Assembly (NCBI GenBank): GCA_002077065.1
Contig: NAJO01000043.1
Coordinates: 124,001 to 188,000, forward strand
Length of the DNA stretch: 64,000 bases
Source of the DNA: Cryoendolithus antarcticus
Lineage: Eukaryota; Ascomycota; Dothideomycetes; Cladosporiales; Cladosporiaceae
Direction of reading: 5' to 3'
The notes beneath the pieces are model-generated. The model did no database searches and was not told the origin of the DNA. It was given only the letters and a program-made list of their open reading frames with translations. A program made the position numbers and the translations under genes. Below are positions 40,669 through 52,430 of the stretch, in pieces; position 1 is the stretch's first letter, and the number at the start of each line of letters is the position of its first letter.

Positions 40669-41721
40669 GAGACTGCAAGGGTAAGCTGTCTGCATATAGA
40701 CTGCGTAGTCTTGTCGACTCATGACCTGCTTGACCACAGCGGTGTCCCTACCCAGTCCCAAGAATCCGTATCTTGATCCTGGTGCTTGGTATGTGTTCAA
40801 TGCCCGCTGCGCAGCAAAGACGTCCCCCCTATCATACATGTCCGCGAACACGACGTTCGGTCTCCGCCCATACATCTTCTCGCACAAAGCAGCCTGCGCG
40901 CCAATACTGCCCTTCCCTGTCGCAGCATTCGTCGTGAAATCGGCAGCATTATCTGGCACCAGTACTGACGTCCACAGCGCGGTCTTGTCCAAAAAGTGAT
41001 TGACAATGTACATCTTGCCCTCGGGTGAAGAGCCAGCCGGGCGATCGAGAGTGCACTGCTTGAAGGCTGGGTCGGTCGTGTCGTATGGAGTTTCGAAGAA
41101 ATAGTCGAACTCGGGCAGGATGTACGGAACCTTGGTCGTGTTGGCTTTACTGTCGAGAAAGACAATGAGGCGTTTGTTGAGCTGGATGAGAGCGCTGAGG
41201 GTGGGCCAGTCGCTTATCGCCAGTGTCCTGGGAGATGAGGCAGGCACAAAAGCGTAGTCCCGCATGCGACTTCTGCCAAAGATTGCGTCGAATGCTGATG
41301 GGTCGAGGTCGTCGCCATTGAGGAGCAGCAAGGTCACCACATCGTTTGGATTTCCCTCCAGCCATGTCCTCACTTCGCGCAAATACCTTGCCAGTGACCC
41401 GGCATCCAGCTCCGTGCATGATGTATGGCACATACTGAGTGTACCCGCTGCATTCTGGTGCGTCTGAGCCTGCAAGATTCGGATCCCAGCATCAAGCTGC
41501 TGCGTACCAGTCTTTTCCTGATTCACCCGAGGGTCGTAAATGCTGCCGACGAATGCTGAGTCGTGTGTGCCGATGAAGGAGATGTTACTATACTTTCGGC
41601 CGCAATTGTCGGGCCAGCCGTTGCAGGGAACTGTCGACATGTCGATTGCGATGGTGGTGGCGAGGAGGATCACAGACGCAAACGCCAAAACCATTACACC
41701 TAGTATGCCGCCCATAGCCAT
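40663..41721 (-). CDS. PI-PLC X-domain-like phosphodiesterase, membrane-anchored or secreted
   Basis: Single exon, 352 aa. An N-terminal hydrophobic segment (GILGVMVLAFASVILLATTIAI) acts as signal or anchor. Then comes the PLC-X-like barrel with NISFIGTHDSAFVG (first catalytic His) and LSMCHTSC (second His region), YLREVRTWLEGNPNDVVTLLL and RLIVFLDS. This fungal family hydrolyses or resembles enzymes of phosphoinositide and GPI cleavage. Cys residues around CNGWPDNCG and MCHTSC suggest extracellular disulphides. The coding end overlaps the BOR1 stop by 6 nt. Confidence 0.85.
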   Translation of the reverse strand: MAMGGILGVMVLAFASVILLATTIAIDMSTVPCNGWPDNCGRKYSNISFIGTHDSAFVGSIYDPRVNQEKTGTQQLDAGIRILQAQTHQNAAGTLSMCHTSCTELDAGSLARYLREVRTWLEGNPNDVVTLLLLNGDDLDPSAFDAIFGRSRMRDYAFVPASSPRTLAISDWPTLSALIQLNKRLIVFLDSKANTTKVPYILPEFDYFFETPYDTTDPAFKQCTLDRPAGSSPEGKMYIVNHFLDKTALWTSVLVPDNAADFTTNAATGKGSIGAQAALCEKMYGRRPNVVFADMYDRGDVFAAQRALNTYQAPGSRYGFLGLGRDTAVVKQVMSRQDYAVYMQTAYPCSLS

Positions 41722-42544
41722 AGTATCTTGACTGAAGCAGCTGGGCCTTTAGCACTAATATTCGTTAGTACGACTTGGGAGGACTGACAAGCAGAGGAAG
41801 AAGCCGAAGCAGAGGATAGGCATCTGTTGGGACCGCGCCTTCTCATACAACCAGCGCCATGTCAAGAGCTCTTGCAGCCATCGCCATTTTCCAATCGTGT
41901 GGGAGGGTCATTTGAGGAAGCCGCAGTGGTAACGCCAACGCCCCTGACGCACGAGCGATTTTCATTCACTGCGTGACATAACTGTCGAAGGGTTGCCGCT
42001 TAACACATGCACGCATGGATGACTTCGTCCACAGCCAGAAGTCCACACCGCGCCACCGAGTACCAAGGCGCACGCCTAGAGAGCGCCTCAAGATTTCGGC
42101 TTTGTTACTGATGTGACACAATGCTGTAGCCACTATGACTGCCTCGTCGTGCTGGCTGGCCTTGAAGGCACAGTTGGGATCCGGGTAATTTAGGCATCAA
42201 GTTGACAAGTCTGCTGTGTTAGAGTGACGAGTTCGTTCCCTGGCGATCCGTCATACTGGACACTCTGTAATGGCCGGTAAGACGAGTCGTCGCCCTCTTG
42301 TGCTGATGTGGTTTTCAGGTCGAGGTCCACTCTGCGCCTTGCTCGGGCGGGAAGCTCGTAGTGTGCTGCTCATCAACATCGAATCCCTGTCTCGATGCAG
42401 AGTCTGTTTCTTGAAAATGACAGGACAACGGACTTGATGCATCGCGCCAACAATCGAAAGGCTCGTCTGCACAGTATGCCAACTGTGGTGTTGGCTCGAC
42501 TGTAGAGCCGTGTCCAGTAGTGTGTAGCAAATATCTCCCTCTGA
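41722..42544. other. intergenic, no gene seen
   Basis: 823 bp upstream of the PLC gene and downstream of the SUZ gene, both on the minus strand. No coding frame. Confidence 0.45.
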
Positions 42545-43316
42545 TCACGTGTCAATGCGTCCACCCCGACTGGCGAAACCGAAGCCACCTCGTCCATTAG
42601 TGTCCGGTCCCCTCGGCTGCCTTGCTGGCTCACCTTCTCGAGGAGACGAGGTGGTCTCTCGTTTTGGCGCTAATCTCCGTCCCATGTCTTCCGGATCGAA
42701 CAAGCCACTGCCATTCGGTGTCGATCGTGCGGGTGATTGCCCTGCAGAAGTCGGCCTGCTATTTAGATTACTGTTCGTGGCCTTCACATGCGATTTCCTC
42801 GTGTCTCGGCCTTGTGAGCTGTCCCTCGATGCTGGTCCACTCGCAGCTCCAGTTCCCATGATCCTCTCCCTCGCCTCAGCGTACTTGCGGACTTTCTCCT
42901 CGCGATCTGTGACTGCCTTTCGCTTTCTCTCCTCGAGCGTAAGTTCAGCCTTTCTGCGCTTCTCCCCTTCGCTGTCTTCATCTTCCTGAGCAGCAGTAGC
43001 AGGCTTGCGGGTAAGTACGACTCTTTGGATCACGGGCTCCTGCTTCAATGGGACAGCGCCCTGCGCTTCAAGCCACAGATTGCGAGCTGGGTTCTCAGCC
43101 GAGTCCCATAATTGCTTCTGTAGCTCCTGGTGCTGAACGCGCTTTTGCGCCTTTGTTAGTTTCTTGGCAGGTTCTGGTGCAGGGCCGGAGATCTCTGGCT
43201 TCTGTGGCGGTTATCAGTAAACTTCGCCAGATGACCCTAGATTATGCGAGACGGACATCAGCCAGATTCTCCCAGTCATCATCCCATGCGTCTGGGAGTC
43301 CACCCTTTGTGCTCAT
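42545..43316 (-). CDS. SUZ-domain protein (SZRD1-like)
   Basis: Two exons, 43257-43316 and 42545-43201; 55-nt intron with an unusual GTCCGT donor. The product is 238 aa. Exon 1 encodes MSTKGGLPDAWDDDWENLAD, a conserved acidic/Trp start. The SUZ domain follows: VIQRVVLTRKP, then LTLEERKRKAVTDREEK and YAEARERIMG. The C-terminus (RQPRGPDTNGRGGFGFASRG) matches the SUZ-C pattern R.P.GPD...GF. In animals SZRD1/SUZ proteins bind RNA. The protein is mostly disordered; a role in mRNA metabolism is inferred. Confidence 0.8.
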
Positions 43317-43802
43317 GTCGTAGTGTCCGTCGAGTCGCCTTTCTTTGCCGCGCTAGAGTGTGCGCAGTGACGATGATCGAGTTGTTTTGGATGTAAGATC
43401 TAGGAGTTTGTACATGGACTCAGGGTTTCACTTGCACAAGCACGTCGACACACTATGCACAGCATTGCATTAGTGACTGATTTCGAGGAGTACTTGTATC
43501 GGCGGCTCTTTCCCCGCCAGCCCCGCTGCAAGAGCCCCCCCTCCGAATGCTTATCGTCGATAAGGCACAGTGCCAAGAGATTGACCTGCATATCCAGTGA
43601 AGTGACGATTGGAAGTGAGCGATACATGCAACCAGAAATGCATCTAGGCAGCCATGTCAGGTGAGAGCCAGCCGAAGCCCTCAGATCAGATTTCCCACCC
43701 GCTGAGACCAATCTCACAGACCAATCCACCCCCTCCCCCGCTTCCATCACGACCCCCCCACCTCCCGACATCCTCAGCCCCCCCGACTCCCAACACACCG
43801 CC
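43317..43802. promoter_or_regulatory. divergent intergenic region (SUZ protein / small hypothetical)
   Basis: 486 bp between divergent ATGs. The right half is rich in C-runs (ccaccccctcccccgcttccatcacgacccccccacctccc), a pyrimidine tract just upstream of the 43803 start. Confidence 0.4.
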
Positions 43803-44180
43803 ATGGCCCCCGCAACCGCAATCTCCAATTCCAACGGCAAGCGACCTCACACCAACATCTCCAACGGCGACGATACAGCCTCCGCGCCTCTTCCACCTCG
43901 CCCGAACGCCGACTTCGCGGTCAAGACACATGCTGCTAGTGGGTATAGATGGGATCGGGTGGAGGATGAGCCGGGCTATGGCTGGAAGAGCAAGAAGGCG
44001 CAGGATGAGATGGCGAGGGCTTGGGAGGGGCTGGTGCACAAGGAGTGTATGGTGGGAGGTGAGTCGATCTGAAGGGGAGGGAGAAAGAAGGGAAGTTGGG
44101 CTAACGAGAAAGCAGCAAAGTACGGGGATCCAATTGAGATTGCGGAGAAGGAGCGCGCGATGATGCAGGGGACCAAGTGA
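43803..44180 (+). CDS. small hypothetical protein, 106 aa
   Basis: Two exons, 43803-44058 and 44116-44180; the 57-nt intron starts gtgagt and ends aagcag (a CAG three bases earlier is also possible). The N-terminal 35 residues are low-complexity. The core GYRWDRVEDEPGYGWKSKKAQ and ARAWEGLVHKECMVGAKYGD look conserved and globular. There is no signal peptide or membrane segment. I recognise no family. Confidence 0.65.
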
Positions 44181-44343
44181 GCCGGAGTGGATGAGTGAGC
44201 CAAGGCTTTGCAGCGTTAAAAGCATGGGTACAAGGTGCATGGGATCGGTGTTCAGGTGGTTTCGAGACGATGACGCAATCAAGGACAACGAGTAATCAGG
44301 TGAGCTGTTGTGGCAGTCGCGTAAACTCGTTTGACTACCATAG

Positions 44344-45107
44344 CTACATGAAGTCGTCCAAAAAGTCCTCATCCCGATCCTGATTGCTGTTCGCCATCAC
44401 ATTCTCATCCGTATGAATCTCATCATACATATGCTCCTTCTGATACTTCAACTTCTGCCTCTCTTCCGCAATCTTAGCATCCTCTTTCTTCTGAAGCACA
44501 CCCAAACGTCAGCACACCCCCAACCCATCCCTCGACCCTCGCACAACTCACCTGTTCCTGCGCCCTCATCCTCTCCTCCCTTCTCAACCCTCGTTCCCTC
44601 TCCATCTTCTCCTCCCGCAAATCCGGGAACCTCTCAACCTTCGTCCGATTCAACCGATTCACAACAACATTCTCCCGTTTCTCCACATACACCCTCCTCA
44701 CCAACTTGTTGTCCTTGAACCCCACTTGCCCGACAGCCATACTCCCATCCTTTTTGAGGTTGCTCCAAGGCGTGTAGATGATCGTGACGTTGTCTTTCTT
44801 GTTGCCTTCGATGGATTTGGCTTTTGTGAGCTGCGCGAGGTCTGTGAGGAGGGGCGTGGGGATGGATGTCCAGTCCGGGGAGGCTGAGGGCAGGCGCAGG
44901 TAGATGTGGGCGGAGGAGAGGTTGTCGGCGTGGAACCAGATGTCTTCGGGCCAGCCGTGGGCGATTAGGGTTTCATCTCTCGGTAGAGGTTAGCTGAGTG
45001 TTTGCTGGAGGGAAGATATGGGGGTTGGCATTACTTTCGACCTTGTCTTTGCCGACGTAGATGTTGGCTGGTGGGTCTACGGCTGTGGAGGTGAAGTAGA
45101 GCACCAT
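44344..45107 (-). CDS. CCDC25 homologue (NFACT-R domain)
   Basis: Three exons: 45035-45107, 44552-44976, 44344-44490; introns of 58 and 61 nt. The product is 214 aa. It opens MVLYFTSTAVDPPANIYVGK, then NETLIAHGWPEDIWFHADNL, SSAHIYLRLP, NVTIIYTPWSNLKKDGSM and NRTKVERFPDLREEK, near residue-for-residue the CCDC25/DUF814 pattern. A charged coiled coil follows and the protein ends DEDFLDDFM like its animal counterparts. The NFACT-R domain in relatives acts with ribosomes or binds nucleic acid. It diverges from the rhomboid gene. Confidence 0.93.
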
Positions 45108-45333
45108 GACTATGACGAGGAGTGGGGGGAAGCGCAAGTGGTGGAGAGTGTAGAGGAAGTCCGTGGAGTAGTGTGGGCGGTGCGCGAGATATGTGAGTGT
45201 CAAGTAAAATGCCACCACCGCATTGCCGCACTCTAGGTTCGACACCCCCCTTAACCACAGCATCACTATTTCCAGTCCCCAAGATCTCCATGCAGTATGG
45301 ATTTGCAAGAGCTTTAGACGCAAGTGGTTTAGA
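45108..45333. promoter_or_regulatory. shared divergent promoter (CCDC25 / rhomboid)
   Basis: 226 bp between divergent start codons. No clear motif. Confidence 0.5.
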
Positions 45334-47166
45334 ATGAACCACGCATTACTAGCCGTCACATGTAGGGCGCAGGGCACTATAGCACAGTCGACAAGGAAAC
45401 CTCTCCTGCAACTCTTCACTGGCTACCGTCGATACAATTCCGCTTTATCAAGCAAGACCACAGCGAAAGTACCAGGACCCACTAGCAATGTGCTATGGCG
45501 AAGTCTACATACCACGGCGCCCTTTTCCGCTCGTCTTCAAGCCAAGCTACCACCCAAAGCCGTCCAGACGAAGTCCAAAATACTAGGCGACTCTAAGCTC
45601 CAGCCCGCTCTGACAGTAGTGTCATATGCAGAGGGAGTGATTGGCGACGAGGACTCCGCAAGTCCGTCATGGCGAGACTACGACCCTGAAGGCGGAATGC
45701 CTTTACCCAGCGGCGAGCTCTCACAGCCTCAGATCAATGGTATCTTCGGGAGCGAGGGCCTGGATGCTGATACGGGTAACTACGTGCTGAGCGTCATGCA
45801 ATGGCGCCGAATGTCAGGTGCACTGATCGATGTTGGCCTGGCGTTTCCATCCGAGCGTGAGATCACCCGGACACAAGCATTGAGAGGCCTGGAGTACGTG
45901 AGGACGCTGAACCCTGGCTTTGATGAGCAAGCTGCAGGCGCACAGTACGCGGAGGAGGAAGCAGAGAAGCTGCGGGAGACGCTGAGGGCGCGGGCAGTGA
46001 AGCTGGGATTGTACAAGAGTGAGGAGGTGGACGTGGTTGAAGATGACTATGTGGATCCTGTTGAGGAGTCGGATCAGGGGACTGAGTATGGACGGGCAAA
46101 GTACGGCGAGAGCAAGCTGATCAAGGAACGAAAAGCAAATGAGGCAGCTTGGGAGAGGGAGCAAGTCGAGAAAGAAGTCAAAGCAGTCCAGGCGCAGACT
46201 GCTGCTGTGCATGCCACCAGAGGACCATTGGATCTTGCCGGCGGCGTGCAACCTCCGTCTCCACCCTTGACGAAGTACACCGGCGGCGGTATGATCGGCG
46301 CGCCAGTCACAAAGGCCTGGCTTCAACCTGTTGAACGGAAGCCCTGGGTAAAATACTACGAGGCCCAAGCCCAAATTATCAAAGACAACGTCGTCCCGCA
46401 ACTCAGCCTCCTCCAACGTCTTGGCCCTTCCTTGATTCTCACTTTGGCAATCCTTGCAGCCTGCCTCTACGTCTCCAACAACTACACTCCCCCGCCCAAA
46501 TCAGCTCGCATGTTCCCCGACATTGCCCCCGCAGTAGCCACCCTCGGCGCCCTCACAGCAGTGACCTTCGCCGTCTTCATCCTAGCCCGCCTCCCACCTC
46601 TCTGGCGAACAAGCAGCAAATACTTCACCGTCGTCCCCGCTTACCCCTACGCCGCATCCCTCCTCGGCGCGACCTGGCGCCACGACACTTTCCGCCACAT
46701 AGCCTCCAACGTCCTCTCGCTCTGGCTCTTCGGCCTCGCGCTACACGAAGAAGTCGGCCGCGGTACTTTCCTCGCTATCTTCCTTGGCTCTGGCGTCGTG
46801 GGCGGCTACGCAAGCTTAGTCTTCAACGTGCTAGGTAAACGCTGGATGACTTACATCTTTGGCTCGTCTGGCGCGGTTCTCGGCGTTGTCGGGGCTTCGT
46901 GTGCGATTCGACCGAATGGCACGATTAGTCTGATGGGGTATGAGTTACCGCTTGCTGCTTGGGGATTCTTGGTGTTGTTTAGTGCCGCTGAGTTTTTTGG
47001 GCTGCTGAGGATGAGGAAGTCGGGGATTGATCATGCCGGGCATCTTGGGGGGATTGCTGCCGGCGTTGCCGCGGCTGTGCGGTTGAGAGCGCAGGCGGCG
47101 AAGAGGAGGGCGGAAGGGGAGGGGCATGTGATGAGACCGGTGGTGCCGATGGTCGAAGCCGTGTGA
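45334..47166 (+). CDS. PCP1: mitochondrial rhomboid protease (Pcp1/PARL-like)
   Basis: Single exon, 610 aa from ATG 45334, which opens an amphipathic leader (MNHALLAVTCRAQGTIAQST). A long hydrophilic N-terminal region of about 350 residues contains a charged coil. Hydrophobic helices start near residue 365 (LGPSLILTLAILAACLYVS). The rhomboid core has WRHDTFRHIASNVLSLWLFG, the GSSGAVLGVVG serine loop at about 510-520, and the GIDHAGHLGG histidine. In yeast Pcp1 cleaves Mgm1 and Ccp1 in the inner membrane. The N-terminal region is longer than in yeast. Confidence 0.9.
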   Translation: MNHALLAVTCRAQGTIAQSTRKPLLQLFTGYRRYNSALSSKTTAKVPGPTSNVLWRSLHTTAPFSARLQAKLPPKAVQTKSKILGDSKLQPALTVVSYAEGVIGDEDSASPSWRDYDPEGGMPLPSGELSQPQINGIFGSEGLDADTGNYVLSVMQWRRMSGALIDVGLAFPSEREITRTQALRGLEYVRTLNPGFDEQAAGAQYAEEEAEKLRETLRARAVKLGLYKSEEVDVVEDDYVDPVEESDQGTEYGRAKYGESKLIKERKANEAAWEREQVEKEVKAVQAQTAAVHATRGPLDLAGGVQPPSPPLTKYTGGGMIGAPVTKAWLQPVERKPWVKYYEAQAQIIKDNVVPQLSLLQRLGPSLILTLAILAACLYVSNNYTPPPKSARMFPDIAPAVATLGALTAVTFAVFILARLPPLWRTSSKYFTVVPAYPYAASLLGATWRHDTFRHIASNVLSLWLFGLALHEEVGRGTFLAIFLGSGVVGGYASLVFNVLGKRWMTYIFGSSGAVLGVVGASCAIRPNGTISLMGYELPLAAWGFLVLFSAAEFFGLLRMRKSGIDHAGHLGGIAAGVAAAVRLRAQAAKRRAEGEGHVMRPVVPMVEAV

Positions 47167-47552
47167 GCGGGTCTCCTGCATCGCCAGATCCGATCGATCC
47201 TCCCCTCGAGATTGACAGTTTGGCTGCGACGTGCTGTTTTGCTTCGAATAGACATCTACGGCCATGACATTGCGCAAATGCTGAATCGTTTGATCGCTCG
47301 TATCTACAAATGCTCGGGGCTCTATATACAACGACTGATATGTATCTCACGATGATACTCTATACATATGGCTTGAAAGACTTGTGCTGGGTGGTGGTGT
47401 ACCCAGCTTCGCTCCTTCCTCTGGACAGCAAGAATGCAGAGCCTTCTGCTTGAATCAGACGGGAGCGACCCACCAGCAGATCAACAAGACAACACAGAGG
47501 CACTCTTTGACGCGACACTCACCGGCTTTACCCGGCAGAGATCATCGCGAAC
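47167..47552. other. intergenic, no gene seen
   Basis: 386 bp between two plus-strand genes. Promoter of the BTB-like gene is expected here. Confidence 0.4.
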
Positions 47553-49174
47553 ATGGCTTCCCCTGTGAAGTCCTTGAACACGGCCGGCGAGGGCCACCAC
47601 CGCATTATATTCCAAGGCAAGCCAGACGGCAGTATTCCGCGCCTCACGCATTCGACAAGGGAGATTATGCCACGCTGCATAGACGAGTGGCTGACGACGC
47701 TTGGCGAAGAGGGTGTTGCAGGCAGCGATACTTCCCTCGTCGTGCGAGACCAGACGCTTTTCGAGCTTATCCTCCGCGTGGTTCAGTGGGTCAAGCACGG
47801 CGCGTACGTACCCTTCCTGCCAGGCACGCACATTGAGCTGCAGGTCAAACGTGCAGGAGGCAATGTCGTGGGTTACGAGCCACAACGCCATGCCGACGAC
47901 AAGTCCCACTGGGCGGCCACTGAGACACACAAGTACTTCCTACAGGAGCTTGAGGTCATCGAGCTAGCCACAATGATCGAGTGCCAGGAGCTCCTCGACT
48001 ACGCCATCCGCAACATCAGCCATCGCTATCCGTTCTACGAGACTCAGATCACAACAGTGCTGCGGAAAATGAGGGAAATGCGCACCAGCGCTGAGGAGCC
48101 GCTGTTTCGCGACCAGTATCTGGCCGACTTCCTGCAGCGACGCATCATCGAGTACAAAGCGCAGCTCAGTGTGAACCAGGACTGTCTGTACTTGCTCCGC
48201 AGCATCATTCCGATCAAAGCTCAGTACGATGCCTGCGTCGTTGTTGCGGATGCTGAGAGCTTCGCCGCCGCAGCATCGAAGCTGAAGAAGGGTATGACTA
48301 AAGAGGTGGAAGTTGAGGCACTGACCGGTCATCTGATGGCGCATAAGCTCTTTGTATTAGAGACAGCCAACGTACGGTCGCCAGCCACAGACCCGAGATC
48401 GCAGCGTCGCCGTATGGACGAGACTGGAGCGCTCGATCATCCGGTCATCAGTACGCCACAATCCGCAATCAGGGCCCATCCAAGTCCTATCCGCTACGAC
48501 AAGCCACGCGCGCCCGCTGACAGGCTTGATTCCGGACAGTCGACAGGAGCAGAGTATGACCTTTTTCTCCCCAACGCTCAAAGACCTCACGTACCCACAA
48601 TTCCGCAATCAGCCCTCGATCTCGCCATCGCGAACGCAATCAAGGACTCGCGCATCATTATCTTCTCACGCGACGGGCGTGGCGAACTGCGGCACGATCG
48701 CCATGAAGAGCGGCCCGCAGATAGACATGAGCACGACTTCCGCTATCGTGCTGGTGAGATGCTGGAGCTGATGCCACAAAAAGAGGAGATCGGCGTTCGG
48801 CAGCGGAACATCTTGGTGCGGAACTCAAGAGGAGAGACAGGGGCTGTCAGTGCGAGGGAGGAGTATCGCGTGGCTCAGGACGTGTTGCGGCAAGGTAAGC
48901 ACGCTCCACTGCTTTCCGTTTAAGGTGTTCTCAAGTGTACTGACAGTACTCTATAGAATTTACCAACCAGCGCGAGATCGCCGATTTGAAGTCGCCATTC
49001 AGGTACCCGGGATCCTCCAAGCGTGAGAAGTCGGAGGAGCGCGGTCGAGACATGCGTGGAAACCGCAGTCGAAGCAGCGGCGGTACTAGTCGTAACGAGA
49101 CGTATACGCGGGGACCGTGGGTGCCACTCGATCGGGGGGCGAAGCGGACGAAGCGCGATTACCGTGTGTCGTGA
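47553..49174 (+). CDS. hypothetical protein, possibly BTB/POZ-like
   Basis: Two exons, 47553-48894 and 48957-49174; 62-nt intron gtaagc...tatag. The product is 519 aa. The first 170 residues have a BTB-like rhythm: TLFELILRVVQWVKHGAYVP, then HKYFLQELEVIELATMIECQELLDYA (helices), but the classical D..F..H motif is not obvious. The second half is Arg/Ser-rich and disordered. The last exon is very basic (RSRSSGGTSRNETYTRGPW). A nuclear adaptor role is speculation. Confidence 0.7.
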
Positions 49175-49428
49175 TTGCGGAAGACGAGTAGTATACATGT
49201 GGTGCGAAGCGACTGTAGTGGCACTACAATAGACTGCGCTCTGCTGCAAAGCTCAGAGCTCTGAGAAGTCGAGACACACGATCTCGATGCTCAAGCCAAT
49301 CAAACTACCAAATCCCGTACAACGAGACAATGGAGGCATTCATCAATGTATGGTCTATGTGATCTGACTCGCTTTGTGCCGCAGCCCATGGTGTATGACC
49401 ATGGACTTCTGATGTTAAGTAGTCGCGC

Positions 49429-51734
49429 TCATTTCTTCTTTCCCATATCAGCCCTGACAGACCGGTAGAACTCCATGAAGAAACTGCGTGACTCGAACAA
49501 AGGCAGTATCACACTGATAGCCGTTGAGGCGAACACCCAAATGAAGGAGATGATGATCCAAGCCGTGAAGAAGCCTTTGCTGAAGATGTAGTGTGCAAGG
49601 AACATCGGGATGGGAATCTGGAACCTTGTTAGCTAAAGTGCAGTGTACCTGGAGCTCATGGTACGTACGAGGAAGTCCATGATGAACGTCAGAACGAACG
49701 AGGAGACGCAGGCGAGTACAAAAGCGCCGCGGAGACTTGCTGGGCTGTAGTCGGCATCGGGATCGATTTGCGCTTCGTTGTCTGGCGTTATGGTTCCGCT
49801 CGAGGGCTCGTTGGGAGGTGTAGCAGCAGTGTCGTACTTCTCCTTCTTGTCCTCACTGCCGCACTGTCGCTCGCCTGTCGTGGGCTCTGCGTGCGCCTCG
49901 GCAGACAAGTCCTCGAGTGCTGCGGAGTTGATGCTGCGCGTGATCTCCCAGTCGAAGTGCTGTGGCTTGATGAGAGAGACTACGACTGTGACGATGAGGC
50001 CGGTCATGATGGCTGCTAGGTTGCCGGCAAGTGTAGCATATTCGGTACCCGTGCTCGCTATACTTATTTCTCCAAAGTATGTCTTCGCCGTGATCAGCCA
50101 GGCGGTGAGTCCAGCGCAGAGACCTATGAGAGCTCCCGAGATAGCGCCCGCGGTGCTCTGCTTGTCCCAGGTGATGGCGAAAGCGACTGGGAAGACCGCT
50201 CCACCAATGAGAAGCCCCATTACCAAGAACAGCCAGCCGAGATCGATGCCAATGGCATTCCAGATGCAAGCGAAGACGGCCATCGTGACTCCGAAGATGC
50301 AGATACAAACATGGCTGACGAAGATCAGACTGCTCGGCGAAGCCGAAGGCTTGATGTAGGTCTTGTAGATGTCGAACGTGAGCAGAGACGACACAGCTAT
50401 GAGCTCGGCGCTGGCACATGAGGTGACGGCCATGAAGAGCACGATCAGCAGGGCGACGGCTCCGCTGCTGCCAAGCAGCGTGGCAGCGGAGTACGCTGCA
50501 GCTAGCCCGGCGGAGATCTCGCCGCTCGAGGGTACGTTGGGGTATGTAGGGAAGCGTGGATTGTCCGTGAGCGCCACTGCGGCCAGTCCTAGCGTTGTGC
50601 TGAAGCCGAAGGGGATTGCGAACCAGGCGAGACCGCCCATGATGTAGGCTCTGACTGCAGTCTGCGGTTTGGATGCAATAGCTCGTTGCCAGTACGCCTG
50701 GTCGAGGAAGACGGTTCCAGAGCCCGAGCAAAGCTGAATAATTCCAAAAATCAAGGCTATTGGTACTCTTCAGCATGCGTAGCGTACCGTTGACTCGTGG
50801 ACGAATTTACCCAAATTGCTTTTCAGGGTCATGTATGATCCGCCCTCGTTGCCCTCCACGGGTCGCTTGATCGCGGCTTCGCGAAGGAGATCAAACATCC
50901 TAGCTGGACTGCCGATCAGGTCACTCGTGGCATAGGCGTGGAACATGAAGTAGAGGATGATGACCTGAACACACAGTCAATACTAAGCCGAAGGCGAAGG
51001 AAGAATGCTCCTCACCATCAGGATCAGAGTGTGACTGTAGTCGCACAAGAATGTGCTACGCAGTCCACCGAGAATCACGTAGGTACACACGCCAAGCGCT
51101 GTGCAATATCAGTATACCGTATAATCGTCGCGACATGGGGAGTGTGTGGCTAGCGTACGAATCAGAAAGATTGCCGCATACACGTTCATGCCCGTTAACG
51201 AAGTGACGACTGCAGAGCCTCCGAGGAGAAGCTGTGAGCCCACGAGAATATTCGTCAAAAGTCCGAACTGTGCATTTCGTCAGACTCATGATCACTCGCA
51301 CAGGGAGGGATACTCACGAAGAGGAAGATGATATGCGCAACTGTGCCGTAGCGGACCTTGATGATCTCAAGGAAAGTGTGGACTCTCGGTGCATTCATCT
51401 TGGTCTTGCAAGCCAGCACACTGAACATCAAGATCTGCACCGTCGCACCCGCAGCGTACCAGAACGGTCCAGCGACTCCATAGGTATAGGCGACCGTAGC
51501 TGACTGCAGCAGCGTTGCAGCCCACGTCCACGCCGACACAATGCCCGAAGCGATCAGGCCGGGCTTGATACTCCGACTAGCTGTGTTGAACTCCTCCGAT
51601 GTCTTCGTCGAGAAGCGCGTGTATCGATTCTGGAGGTAGGAGATGCCCACCATCACGAAGGCGAAGAAGAAGCCAACACCGACGACGACGCCATAGCCGA
51701 CGCCTTGCGAGAGCACTGGTCCGGGTGTGCTCAT
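49429..51734 (-). CDS. DUR3: urea/polyamine active transporter Dur3 (SSS family)
   Basis: Six exons: 51318-51734, 51159-51267, 51016-51098, 50811-50964, 49669-50756, 49429-49617; all introns 50-60 nt. The product is 679 aa. It is a sodium:solute-symporter fold with many helices. Diagnostic segments are [58 protein letters not shown] and [18 protein letters not shown], the last typical of fungal urea transporters. In the family it imports urea at low concentration with protons and also polyamines. The upstream 450 bp hold seven GATA motifs, consistent with AreA-type nitrogen control. Confidence 0.94.
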
Positions 51735-52430
51735 GATGGATGGAATAGACCTTGAGAGATGCAGACTGAACAGAGCGTGAGCTGAGAAAGAGTATGAGGA
51801 GAAGTCACGCACAGTCATGGCGTACAGTCCAAACACATACAACCTCCACTATCACCAATATGGAGCACAATGCTGAGACACCACAGCATGTCAATGACAT
51901 CAGACGCCGGCATCTATAGAATGTGCCGAGTAGATAGATTGTCGCTGAGAGATAGTGAGCTGTTGTGAACTCAGATACACGACCTAGGCTTCGATCACAG
52001 CGTGGGATAGCCATATGCAGCAGGTGACAGAAAGCTCCATGTGCTGCTTTGCCGCACGGCCCGCTCGACATGCGATGCGAAATGATCGCGAGTGACATGC
52101 GCAGTGCTTCTGTTGATGTACTGTGGGCGTGTGTGCGCACGATTGCGGCTCCTGCGACTGGGATGCGCGATAGGCGTCGACGATAACGACTTGATCAGTC
52201 TGAGACGCGTCGGACTTACGTTTGTGCGGAGCACTTCATCAGTCACGCTGATCTTGCATTTCCGACCGGCTTGAAACTTCCCGACGGCCAAGTCAACATT
52301 AGAGATGCTCATTGCGGCATACTCAGTCCTTTCGTATAGCGAGGACAGTGGACTGTTCGCGGAAGGATTTAAAGAATAGTATTGTTCGATGCAGTGTGCG
52401 GAGGGACGATCGAGCTCGGCAGACTTCCGC
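51735..52430. promoter_or_regulatory. DUR3 upstream region with GATA motifs
   Basis: 696 bp. GATA cores lie at 51850 (minus), 51933, 51951, 51974, 52006, 52069-like region excluded, 52169 and 52182 on the plus strand. GATA factors control urea uptake in fungi. The count is only slightly above chance for this length, so this is suggestive. Confidence 0.35.

Noticed and set aside
43654..44163. Alternative long ORF starting MSGESQPKPSDQ overlapping the small hypothetical gene
   Set aside because: Low-complexity Pro-rich frame, out of frame with the conserved core at 43803-44180.
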